A DNA stretch of 64,000 bases, taken from assembly GCA_016342655.1 (NCBI GenBank), contig JAEINL010000003.1, positions 47,135-111,134 on the forward strand, in the 5' to 3' direction. Numbering within the stretch: the first letter of the stretch is position 1; each line of letters opens with the position of its first letter. Below the pieces are notes generated by a model. The model worked only from the letters and a program-made list of their open reading frames with translations, did no database searches and was not told the origin of the DNA. Both the position numbers and the translations under genes were made by a program. Positions 1-6,178 of the stretch are shown here, one piece after another. Source of the DNA: Sphaerochaeta sp. GTDB taxonomy: Bacteria; Spirochaetota; Spirochaetia; Sphaerochaetales; Sphaerochaetaceae.

Positions 1-165
1 GCCGTATGTTCGGCCCTATCCAAGAAGAGGCTCCCGATCGAGGTGCTTGGAATCCAGGACAGCTTCGGCACCTCTGCTGAGAACTACTCCATCCTCCTCA
101 AGCATTATGGCTTGGAGAGTGAGGATGTCGCCAAGAAAGTCAGGGCTGTTCTGTCAGCCAACTAA
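1..165 (+). CDS. Transketolase, C-terminal subunit (3' end only)
   Basis: The open frame enters from the window edge and ends with TAA at 163-165, giving 54 residues. The tail (LGIQDSFGTSAENYSILLKH, then an alanine-rich helix) is typical of the C-terminal subunit of split transketolases. Those enzymes carry two-carbon ketol transfers in the pentose phosphate pathway, and this domain completes the thiamine diphosphate-binding dimer. Only the last part is visible, so the split form is inferred from the family resemblance of the tail. The stop lies 12 nt before garR, and the garR ribosome site AAGGAGG overlaps the end of this gene, so the two are probably co-transcribed. Confidence 0.7.
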   Translation, partial: AVCSALSKKRLPIEVLGIQDSFGTSAENYSILLKHYGLESEDVAKKVRAVLSAN

Positions 166-177
166 GGAGGCCTGCAT

Positions 178-1062
178 ATGATGATTGGTTTTATCGGATT
201 AGGAATTATGGGTAAGCCCATGGCTAAGAACCTGCTCAAGGCAGGTTACTCCCTTACTGTGAACGATTTGAACAAGAGCGCTGTTGAGGAGCTTGTTGCT
301 TCTGGTGCCGCATCTCTCCCTTCTTCTCAGGAAGTCGCTGCAGTCAGTGATGTCATTATCACCATGTTGCCCAACTCACCTCATGTTAAAGAGGTTGTAC
401 TCGGGAAGGGTGGTGTCATCGAAGGGGTAAAGCCCAACACCATCGTTGTCGATATGAGTTCCATATCTCCCATCGTAAGCAGGGAAGTGTCGGCAGAGCT
501 TGCCAAGAAGCAGGTGGTCATGCTCGATGCTCCAGTAAGTGGTGGGGAGCCCAAGGCTATTGATGGCACTCTGGCGATCATGGTCGGTGGTCCTGAGGAT
601 GCCTTTGCAAAGGTCGAGGCAATCCTGAAGGTTATGGGAAGCAGCGTCACCTTGGTGGGTGAGATTGGTAGTGGAAACATAACCAAGCTTGCCAACCAGA
701 TTATGGTCGCTGCGAACATTGCCGGGATGTCTGAGGCTTTGGTGCTTGCTACGAAGGCCAATGTCGATCCTGAGAAGGTCTTCAAGGCTATCCGCGGTGG
801 TCTTGCAGGGAGCACCGTCCTCGATGCCAAGGCACCCTTGGTGCTTGCAGGCAACTTCAAGCCAGGATTCCGCATCGACCTGCACATCAAGGACCTGCAG
901 AATGCCCTTGATACTGCAAAGAGTGTCGGGACCCCTTCTCCCATCTGTGAGGCTGTCATCGCCATGATGAAGAGTCTCTCTTCCGAAGGGAAGGGAAGCG
1001 ACGACCATGGTGGGCTGATCCAGTGGTATGAGAAACTGGCTGAGGTTGAGGTTCGTTCCTAG
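178..1062 (+). CDS. garR: 2-hydroxy-3-oxopropionate (tartronate semialdehyde) reductase
   Basis: This NAD(P)H-dependent enzyme of the beta-hydroxyacid dehydrogenase family reduces tartronate semialdehyde to D-glycerate in glycolate/glyoxylate and sugar-acid breakdown. The 294-residue product has the family length. Visible signatures are the Rossmann GLGIMG near residues 8-13, the substrate loop DAPVSGGEPKAIDGT at about 118-131, and the catalytic lysine K170 in GSGNITKLANQ. The segment AIRGGLAGSTVLDAKAP closely matches E. coli GarR/GlxR. AAGGAGG lies 7 nt before the first ATG; a second ATG follows at once and could also be used. Adjacency to transketolase suggests a small carbon-shuffling operon. 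A strong hairpin follows at 1098-1133. Confidence 0.9.
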   Translation: MMIGFIGLGIMGKPMAKNLLKAGYSLTVNDLNKSAVEELVASGAASLPSSQEVAAVSDVIITMLPNSPHVKEVVLGKGGVIEGVKPNTIVVDMSSISPIVSREVSAELAKKQVVMLDAPVSGGEPKAIDGTLAIMVGGPEDAFAKVEAILKVMGSSVTLVGEIGSGNITKLANQIMVAANIAGMSEALVLATKANVDPEKVFKAIRGGLAGSTVLDAKAPLVLAGNFKPGFRIDLHIKDLQNALDTAKSVGTPSPICEAVIAMMKSLSSEGKGSDDHGGLIQWYEKLAEVEVRS

Positions 1063-1075
1063 GAGGGAATCCAAC

Positions 1076-1318
1076 TCAAGATGCATAGGTAAAGAGACCC
1101 CACACCTTCTGGACAGTCCCAGAGAGTGTGGGGCCGTCTGTATGGATGCTAGCTTTGCTGACTTGGATGTGAGGTGTATGTTCCTGCTCATCACCATCAA
1201 CTGTTGCAGTATTCTGTTGGTAGGGATCGGTTCCCAGGAAACCTACCCAGCTTGGTGAGGCAAATAGGAAGCCGGTGACAAGTAAGACAATCGTACAGAG
1301 AATCGATGTCTTTCTCAT
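1076..1318 (-). CDS. Small exported protein, possible remnant of an outer-membrane barrel gene
   Basis: This 80-residue frame starts MRKTSILCTIVLLVTGFLFASPSWVGFLG, a signal peptide that resembles residue by residue the start of the barrel protein encoded just upstream at 1439-2074 (MKKTSMLT... FAASSWIGVQ). After about residue 30 the similarity fades and the protein ends early. I read it as a truncated or internally deleted tandem duplicate, but a genuine small secreted protein is possible. No strong ribosome site is visible. The frame runs through the hairpin at 1098-1133, which argues against strong coding constraint at its end. Confidence 0.35.
   Translation of the reverse strand: MRKTSILCTIVLLVTGFLFASPSWVGFLGTDPYQQNTATVDGDEQEHTPHIQVSKASIHTDGPTLSGTVQKVWGLFTYAS
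1098..1133 (+). terminator. Long stem-loop after garR
   Basis: CCCCACAC (1098-1105) pairs with GTGTGGGG (1126-1133), and an inner stem TCTGG/CCAGA extends it across a 6-nt loop. It starts 36 nt after the garR stop. No U-tract follows on the plus strand, so it may act as a 3' end stabiliser rather than a classic terminator. Confidence 0.5.
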
Positions 1319-1438
1319 ACATTTCACTTTACCCCAATACGAGCCAGTGCTTTTTATACAGACCCAAATATTCTTGTGCAAGTTGGGTAGTTTCTTTCCT
1401 TGTTGAAACAAACAACCCATGGTGTAATGGCTTTATGC

Positions 1439-2074
1439 CTATAACGCTAAGGAAATCCCTATCTGAGCATGGACAGTTATCCCTTCAACATCAACGTTAG
1501 CCTTGTCTGTGTTATCACCTCTTGAGATTTTCCTCTGGGTATAGATGGGCAGTGAAGCCCCAATACCGCCAACAAGGGAGAAGGCATCAGAGAGGGGCAG
1601 GAACATATTGATGGAGGATAGAAGGCTGAAGGAGTTCAGGGTTGCCCTGATTTCTGTATTGCCACTACCTACTGCCTTGTTCATCCGCTCACCCAAGAGT
1701 CCCATGCCAAGTTCCATCGACAGGTGCCCGAATATATGTGTGTGGTATTGGGCTGACAGACTTCCTCTCCATGCCAAAGGGTATTCAGAGAGGTCAATCT
1801 CTGCCGTGCTGTTGGAAATTGAGCTCATCTCACTAGCCCCAACTTGGAATCCAAATCCAAAGGGTAATCTTTTCACTGGGTATATCGATCCTGCAATGTT
1901 TGCCCCTGTAAGGCTTGCTACGCTCTCTCCCTCGAAATCGGTACCCCATATTGCAAGGGCAGGGTTGCTTGTGCCTGTCGTTGTGAAGGCTTGCACACCA
2001 ATCCAGCTTGATGCGGCAAATACGGAGTAACCGAAGAGTAGGAGCAAAAGGGTAAGCATACTTGTTTTTTTCAT
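1439..2074 (-). CDS. Outer-membrane beta-barrel protein with signal peptide
   Basis: The 211-residue product begins with a classic Sec leader (MKKTSMLTLLLLLFGYSVFA, cleavage likely after A20-A21). It continues as alternating polar/hydrophobic strands rich in Gly, Ser and aromatic residues (PFGFGFQVGAS, GHLSMELGMGLLGE, SLVGGIGASLPIYT) and ends in a hydrophobic strand, HAQIGISLAL. This is the pattern of a small 8-10 strand porin-like barrel; no substrate can be read from it. AGGAAC precedes the ATG at a good distance. The inverted repeat at 2087-2106 in its 5' region may be an operator. The similar leader of the downstream 80-residue frame points to local duplication. Confidence 0.65.
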   Translation of the reverse strand: MKKTSMLTLLLLLFGYSVFAASSWIGVQAFTTTGTSNPALAIWGTDFEGESVASLTGANIAGSIYPVKRLPFGFGFQVGASEMSSISNSTAEIDLSEYPLAWRGSLSAQYHTHIFGHLSMELGMGLLGERMNKAVGSGNTEIRATLNSFSLLSSINMFLPLSDAFSLVGGIGASLPIYTQRKISRGDNTDKANVDVEGITVHAQIGISLAL

Positions 2075-2086
2075 GTGTTCCTCGTT

Positions 2087-2106
2087 GGTATGTGTTAGTA
2101 CATACC
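2087..2106. promoter_or_regulatory. Inverted repeat upstream of the barrel gene
   Basis: GGTATGT (2087-2093) and ACATACC (2100-2106) form a perfect 7-bp inverted repeat with a 6-bp spacer, 13 nt upstream of the start codon of the minus-strand barrel gene. It could be an operator or a leader hairpin. The rest of 2107-2355 shows no gene I can support. Confidence 0.3.
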
Positions 2107-2355
2107 TAGTAGGGGAAACATATACTGTTTTACTTCAAAAGCTTTCCCAAAGCGCAAAGCTCTTTGGATATGATTGTATCATCTTCTACGACTGGCTCTA
2201 GAGATACTAGGTCTGTTCTCCTAAACTATGTAACCGTGTAGTTGGCGTGACTGACACTTTCCAGTGAATCGATGCCCACTGTCCTGTCTATGTACTAATT
2301 TCAAGAAGTTCAGATTGTTAGTTGACTTCAATGTTGCCCGATTATACCATGTCGT

Positions 2356-3306
2356 ATGGTCCATATGAAAGACAGGAATGAACAGAAAGCTATTGCACTT
2401 GCCAGCCGTCTTGGCAAAGAGGCTGGAGAAAAAGAGATAGCGCAGGTGGAGAATAATCTCCCTGCCATGAATAGAGGCCCGATAGCCAAGGTGTGGGACA
2501 AGGTCCAGGACTTGTACCGGGCTTTCATGAGCAAGGATACTCCCAGCTCTCTTCGCATTCTCATTATTGGAGGTTTGCTCTACCTGGTTCTTCCCTTCGA
2601 TATTGTTCCCGATGTAATACCGGGGGTAGGGCTTCTAGATGATGCCGCAGTCATAGGCTTCATCTGGAAAAAAATGGTAGGTCTTGCCAAAGTCGGTGTA
2701 GAAGTTGCCTCAAAGGCTTTGCCCCAGAAGGTGGAGGATAAGATTACCCAGACCTATGCCAAGGCTTTTGCTATGGCCAGTGCCAAGCTTGAAGCCCTTC
2801 TGAAGAAACAGGAACAGAAAACAATCCTGAATTGCGTCATAACCCTTGGGGTTTTTTGTGTAGCCCTTCTGTTCCTTTCACTTGAAGGAGAGCTCCCGCT
2901 CTTAATCGCCTCCCTATGCATTTTGGTGACCATGCTCCGTTCCCTCTATTCTTTTTTCAAATCGATTCCCACGATGCTACAACTTCTCAAAGTTTGGTGG
3001 AAAGAGCGTATGATTAACGGGACTATCGCGGAATATCTGAGGGTACGGTACCCCTTTCTTGTGCCCTTGGAAAAGATGAAGGCTGGGATCAAGATGCTTG
3101 ATGGCATTCCCACTCTTGAAACGATGATAGGGATGCAACGTAAGGCTTTAAGAAAGACCATTCTTTCTGTTGGTATTTCCTTGTTGATTGCAACAGGACT
3201 GGTATTTATCTTGCGGCATATTCTTTTGGCACTCAATACCCCCTATACCTTCGGGGAACTTCTCTCCTATCCCTTTACCAGGCTTTGGAGTCTCCTTATG
3301 AAATAA
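2356..3306 (+). CDS. DUF1232 (YkvA-type) membrane protein
   Basis: The 316-residue protein carries a DUF1232 domain at about residues 66-105, with the hallmark motif LVLPFDIVPDVIPGVGLLDD. This short amphipathic/membrane unit is found in YkvA-like proteins of unknown function. Further hydrophobic segments lie near residues 155-190 and 265-290, so the protein is probably anchored in the inner membrane. The N-terminal 60 residues are charged and likely cytosolic. ATGs lie at 2349, 2356 and 2365 and none has a clear ribosome site, so the start is uncertain. It stands alone between the barrel gene and a hairpin at 3376-3400. No function is known to me. Confidence 0.65.
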   Translation: MVHMKDRNEQKAIALASRLGKEAGEKEIAQVENNLPAMNRGPIAKVWDKVQDLYRAFMSKDTPSSLRILIIGGLLYLVLPFDIVPDVIPGVGLLDDAAVIGFIWKKMVGLAKVGVEVASKALPQKVEDKITQTYAKAFAMASAKLEALLKKQEQKTILNCVITLGVFCVALLFLSLEGELPLLIASLCILVTMLRSLYSFFKSIPTMLQLLKVWWKERMINGTIAEYLRVRYPFLVPLEKMKAGIKMLDGIPTLETMIGMQRKALRKTILSVGISLLIATGLVFILRHILLALNTPYTFGELLSYPFTRLWSLLMK

Positions 3307-3375
3307 GGAAAGGGAATCTGTTCCTACTCAAGGAATTTTATATCTTCTTGTTTTTTAACCCTTATGGTTGAGAAA

Positions 3376-3400
3376 TCCCAGTCCTCTTTAGGGACTGGGA
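3376..3400 (+). terminator. Stem-loop after the DUF1232 gene
   Basis: TCCCAGTCC (3376-3384) pairs perfectly with GGACTGGGA (3392-3400) over a 7-nt loop, 70 nt after the stop codon. A weak T-rich stretch follows a few bases later. It is a likely terminator or 3' end of the transcript. Confidence 0.5.
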
Positions 3401-3492
3401 TGAATCAACCTTGATTTTCTCTATATTTTCGTATCACTTCTGTAGAAGCATCTCCAACAGAACACGCAAAATACCTATCAGAGCTGAAAGTC

Positions 3493-3651
3493 CGTTCATT
3501 CCCCAACGAAGCGAGAGTAGCACAAGCATGGTTCCATTACCGAGCGAGTGCCGGGAAAGCAAGGTGAGATACGTGAGCCTCTTGGCTCGGAAAAGGAGGC
3601 AACGCCTCCTCTTTCCAGGGCTTGCCCTGGGGTATTGATACCTTTCATTTT
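3493..3651 (+). repeat. Dispersed structured repeat, copy A
   Basis: This 159-bp block recurs almost unchanged at 35325-35487 (inverted) and 36221-36380. It begins with TTCATTCCCCAACGAAGCG and ends with GGTATTGATACC followed by TTTCATTTT. Inside are four short palindromes: GAGCC/GGCTC, GGAGGC-aac-GCCTCC, CCAGGGC-tt-GCCCTGG and GGTAT-tg-ATACC. It holds no plausible gene and looks like a REP/MITE-like intergenic element. This copy sits between the DUF1232 gene and the asparaginase-domain gene, so it occupies a convergent 3'-3' space. The remaining bases of 3307-3675 hold only the hairpin listed above. Confidence 0.85.
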
Positions 3652-3675
3652 GACCCTTTTATAGCGAAAAGTAAG

Positions 3676-4203
3676 TTATACTATATGGTCTGGGGTTTTA
3701 TCATGTAACGTCTCAAAGACACCTTTTCCCTTGTTCTTCTTGCAGTTGTCCCACGTAAATATCTTCCCACTCATGGTGATATAGACACCAGGAGGCAGTA
3801 GTTGTACTGCTGTTATGGCACAGCCCAGATTGAAGACTGCATCGCTTGATTCCAAGGAGAAAGGGATCATGGCACCGGTGAATACCACTGTATGGCTATT
3901 ACTCTTGCCAAGAGCTTCAGCCACTACTTTAGCTGTGTTGCACATGGTATCAGTCCCATGGATGATGACAATCTTTTCTTCAGCGCTGTGCATGCAGGCG
4001 TGTGCCACCTCCATGCGCTGCTCTTCAGTCATGTAGAGGCTGTCAACGGCAAGGGGGCCCTCGAGTTGGACAGTAAGGGTACAACGTGATTGTTGTAAAA
4101 GCCTGGGCAGCTGGGACTCCCTGAAGGTCAGCTCGCCGCTTATCACGTCATACTGCTTGTCAAAGGTCCCGCCTGTTGTGATTATTCGCAGGTCTTGTGC
4201 CAT
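3676..4203 (-). CDS. Single-domain asparaginase family protein
   Basis: The 175-residue product corresponds only to the N-terminal catalytic domain of type I/II L-asparaginases (usual length about 330). It keeps the first threonine motif TTGGTFDK at residues 9-16, the second motif HGTDTM at about 83-88, and the lysine region FTGAMIPFSLESSDAVFNLG. Short asparaginase-domain proteins of this size form a known, poorly characterised family, so this is probably not a truncation. It may hydrolyse asparagine or a related amide, but activity is unproven. It lies downstream of hipT in the same direction, about 216 nt away, and is probably transcribed separately. Repeat copy A follows its 3' end. Confidence 0.7.
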   Translation of the reverse strand: MAQDLRIITTGGTFDKQYDVISGELTFRESQLPRLLQQSRCTLTVQLEGPLAVDSLYMTEEQRMEVAHACMHSAEEKIVIIHGTDTMCNTAKVVAEALGKSNSHTVVFTGAMIPFSLESSDAVFNLGCAITAVQLLPPGVYITMSGKIFTWDNCKKNKGKGVFETLHDKTPDHIV

Positions 4204-4388
4204 GTCGTGCTTCCTTAGTTATTGTATATGAAGGAACTATCAAGTCTCTTCAGCAAAAGGTGCTCATGTTGTTCAACTGAGTATACATGTATGTATGTGG
4301 CTCTAAGTATAGCATGAATTGTTTCAGTAAAGATGGAAAATTGAAGAAGGTGAAGTGAATTTCAGTGTAGCCCCTTGGCAAAAGAACA

Positions 4389-4401
4389 CCGGTTGCCGGT
4401 A
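4389..4401 (-). terminator. Weak stem-loop after hipT
   Basis: ACCGG-ttg-CCGGT lies about 20 nt past the hipT stop. On the minus strand it is followed by GTTCTTTT. The stem is short, so this is a tentative terminator for the hipBST operon. Confidence 0.3.
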
Positions 4402-4419
4402 ACAGAAGAGTTAGCTCGC

Positions 4420-5370
4420 TTATTGAGGGCTCAGCCTTTGCAACCTTTCAGAAACCAGAAGTCTCATACTTGCTTTCATATCATCTGATAAAAAGCTTGC
4501 AGTAATGATCTCATTGAAGGTCGGTTCCAGTTGCTGTAGTTTCTTGCAAAGGTTTTGTACTACTTTTTCTGCTATCCCCATATGCTCAGCAAGTTGGAGG
4601 AAGGTTGTATACGTCAGCTTCGCCTTTTTCCCACACAGTGTGAGGGCCATCTCCTCGGTGTCCTCCTTCAAGATGAGGTTGACTGGCAAAAGGTCATACG
4701 CGGGGGCCAGCATATGGCCTCCTGAGGCTTCTGCAATGAGAGAAAAATTCTTCAGATGCATATCAGAATTCCCTGTGACAAAAGAGAAGAGCAGTAGGTA
4801 GAAGAAGTTTGTCACATCAAGAAGAGGACGACTTGACCATTTCTGAAGAAGTTTTGCACACATCTCGTAGGAGCCCTTGTACTTGTCTTCGGTCATTTTT
4901 TCCGAAAGTTGACAAAAATCTTCCATGGCGATTCGCATGGTTCCCCTTCGGTCGATTCGTTTGGTGATATATGCCAACATGCCATTTTCCAGGTAGAGCA
5001 TAGCATGGGGGACTGTAGTGATTTCAGCAGCATCTGCCATGCGCATGACCAAGTCCTCAGCCTCAGGAAGCTGTGAAAACTCTTGTGACTGAGGTTTAAG
5101 AATGAAGGCGGTGGGTACGTCGATGATAGTTAGTCGTGGTTGTTGTCCTTTTTCTGTGACTAGAGTCAATGATAGCTTCTTCTGTACCCCCGGTAGTGTG
5201 ATACCGTCTCCTATTGCTTGTGAAGCTATCGACTCTAGGTTCTGCTCTGATAAAGAGACTAAGGGTGGGACGTCTGTCCCAAAAAACTTTTTGCTGCATG
5301 CCTGATGCCACTGCCCCTTCTGGGGTGTTCCTTCAATAGGTTTTCCACAAAACAGACACCTCTTCATCAT
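4420..5370 (-). CDS. hipT: HipT-type serine/threonine kinase toxin (HipA C-terminal part)
   Basis: The 316-residue product is the kinase core of HipA without its N-terminal subdomain. It opens with a zinc-ribbon-like CLFCGKP...WHQAC (Cys5, Cys8, His22, Cys25), then the Gly-rich loop GITLPGVQKK (56-65), the catalytic loop GNSDMHLKN with Asp203, and the metal-binding AYD at Asp226. In HipBST systems the toxin phosphorylates an aminoacyl-tRNA synthetase; HipT of E. coli O127 targets TrpS. The loop that carries two regulatory serines there (SIS) aligns here with T-L-P, so the second site is lost. I chose the ATG at 5370 because it overlaps the hipS stop as ATGA and has GGAGG just upstream. The target here is unknown. 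Confidence 0.85.
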   Translation of the reverse strand: MMKRCLFCGKPIEGTPQKGQWHQACSKKFFGTDVPPLVSLSEQNLESIASQAIGDGITLPGVQKKLSLTLVTEKGQQPRLTIIDVPTAFILKPQSQEFSQLPEAEDLVMRMADAAEITTVPHAMLYLENGMLAYITKRIDRRGTMRIAMEDFCQLSEKMTEDKYKGSYEMCAKLLQKWSSRPLLDVTNFFYLLLFSFVTGNSDMHLKNFSLIAEASGGHMLAPAYDLLPVNLILKEDTEEMALTLCGKKAKLTYTTFLQLAEHMGIAEKVVQNLCKKLQQLEPTFNEIITASFLSDDMKASMRLLVSERLQRLSPQ

Positions 5371-5693
5371 AAGGCCTCCACTGAAACAGCCCCTATACAA
5401 TCCCGGCAGGAAACCAGCAGTAGGCCCATGCGGTCACGAGCGTCAAGTTTCCAGTTTTTCATGGTGAGCGAGAGGAGCCATCCTTCGGGTATAAGGCCAT
5501 CAAAGAAGGGGAAGAAGGTAGTGCGATGGTAGGGAGCTTCTTGCAAGGGCATCGTCAGGCTTATGGGCTGTGCATTGGCTTTGGTAAGATATTCACGATC
5601 ATAGGTAAAGGTATAGCCATGATCAGTCTCCTCTAGGATTCCTGCCCTTTCCCCATCATATAGGATCTTGGCTTTACGCACTCCTACTTGCAT
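5367..5693 (-). CDS. hipS: HipS-type antitoxin (HipA N-terminal subdomain)
   Basis: The 108-residue protein matches the N-subdomain 1 of HipA as a separate polypeptide: AKILYDGERAGILEE at the start, then SLTMPL, and FFPFFDGLIPEGWLL, the most conserved stretch of this domain. In the tripartite HipBST arrangement this small protein, not HipB, neutralises the kinase. Its start overlaps the end of hipB by 10 nt and its stop overlaps the hipT start by 4 nt, so the three genes are translationally coupled in the order hipB-hipS-hipT. Length agrees with known HipS proteins (about 100 residues). Confidence 0.85.
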   Translation of the reverse strand: MQVGVRKAKILYDGERAGILEETDHGYTFTYDREYLTKANAQPISLTMPLQEAPYHRTTFFPFFDGLIPEGWLLSLTMKNWKLDARDRMGLLLVSCRDCIGAVSVEAL

Positions 5694-5920
5694 TCGTCTT
5701 CTCCTTCCCTTGGCTTCCTGCCGGGAACAGCCATGCTGCCAAACATAGCCAGAGCTTGGTTAACTTTATCAAGGCGCACTGTAGACTTTCCTTGTTCCAG
5801 GTCTCGTATGAAGCGTAACCCCAAGCCGGAGCGGAGAGCAAACTCTGATTGAGTCAGCCCAGCCTTTTTACGCTCTCTCTGTATATAGCTACCAATAGGA
5901 TTCTGTTTTTGCTTGTTCAT
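5684..5920 (-). CDS. hipB: HipB-type HTH repressor
   Basis: The 78-residue protein carries an Xre-type helix-turn-helix at about residues 12-65 (IQRERKKAGLTQSEFALRSG, then FIRDLEQGKSTVRLDKV), the usual HipB fold. It should bind the operator and repress hipBST, alone or in complex with HipS and HipT. Directly upstream lie four related palindromes spaced about 41 bp (5932-6069), one of which overlaps its own extended -10 box. It is the first gene of the operon and is divergent from trpB, with 258 bp between the two start codons. Confidence 0.85.
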   Translation of the reverse strand: MNKQKQNPIGSYIQRERKKAGLTQSEFALRSGLGLRFIRDLEQGKSTVRLDKVNQALAMFGSMAVPGRKPREGEDECK

Positions 5921-5945
5921 ACCAATAGTATATACCCGTTTGGGT

Positions 5946-5954
5946 ATTATAACA
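5946..5954 (-). promoter_or_regulatory. Extended -10 promoter of hipBST
   Basis: On the minus strand the bases read TGTTATAAT, a perfect TATAAT with the extended TGn element, ending 25 nt upstream of the hipB ATG. No good -35 box lies at the right distance, as is common with extended -10 promoters. Its edge overlaps the first operator (5932-5947), which fits autorepression. Confidence 0.55.
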
Positions 5955-6020
5955 ATTAATTCATATGCAATTATATCTCCTCGGGTATACTTTACGGTAT
6001 TTGTTAAATAATATACCCGT

Positions 6021-6048
6021 TTGGGTATGATTACACTGATTGTATATA
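6021..6048 (+). promoter_or_regulatory. Candidate trp operon promoter inside the operator array
   Basis: TTGGGT (6021-6026) and TATATA (6043-6048) are separated by 16 bp. The -35 box lies within the third HipB-like operator and the expected start point falls in the fourth. This is a weak match. A second candidate, TTGTAT (6119-6124) with TATAGA (6141-6146), overlaps the trp palindrome at 6134-6147. Confidence 0.3.
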
Positions 6049-6133
6049 TATTTATATCCTTTCGGGTATACTCGTATGCATCCTTGGTGCCAATGGTGTG
6101 GCAAATTCCAGGGAAATGTTGTATTGGTATTGA

Positions 6134-6147
6134 TTCTATCTATAGAA
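6134..6147. promoter_or_regulatory. Palindrome shared by trpB and trpE 5' regions
   Basis: TTCTATCTATAGAA is a 14-bp inverted repeat 32 nt upstream of trpB. The same half-site TTCTAT/ATAGAA recurs in the 16-bp palindrome just before trpE (8153-8168) with the same 2-bp spacing. A shared operator for a tryptophan regulator encoded outside the window is the simplest reading. Confidence 0.45.
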
Positions 6148-6178
6148 ACATATATGCTCGTTTCTACCGGAGGCACAC

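Larger units (their letters stand above)
5932..6069. promoter_or_regulatory. Array of four HipB-like operators at about 41-bp spacing
   Basis: Two perfect 16-bp palindromes, ATACCCGTTTGGGTAT, lie at 5932-5947 and 6013-6028. They alternate with two imperfect ones ending in the same half-site GGGTAT at 5973-5988 (left half ATATCT) and 6054-6069 (left half ATATCC). Centres are 41, 40 and 41 bp apart, close to four helical turns, so bound dimers would sit on one face of the DNA. HipB of E. coli also uses several spaced palindromes. The array fills the hipB-trpB intergenic region and could control both operons. Confidence 0.7.

Noticed and set aside
376..1200. Long antisense frame (274 codons) across garR
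   Set aside because: It lies opposite a highly conserved enzyme gene, has no ribosome site and no protein-like pattern; it is a shadow of garR codon bias.
3411..3638. Frame of 75 codons through repeat copy A
   Set aside because: Equivalent frames are not preserved in copies B and C and no ribosome site is present, so the repeat is not a gene.
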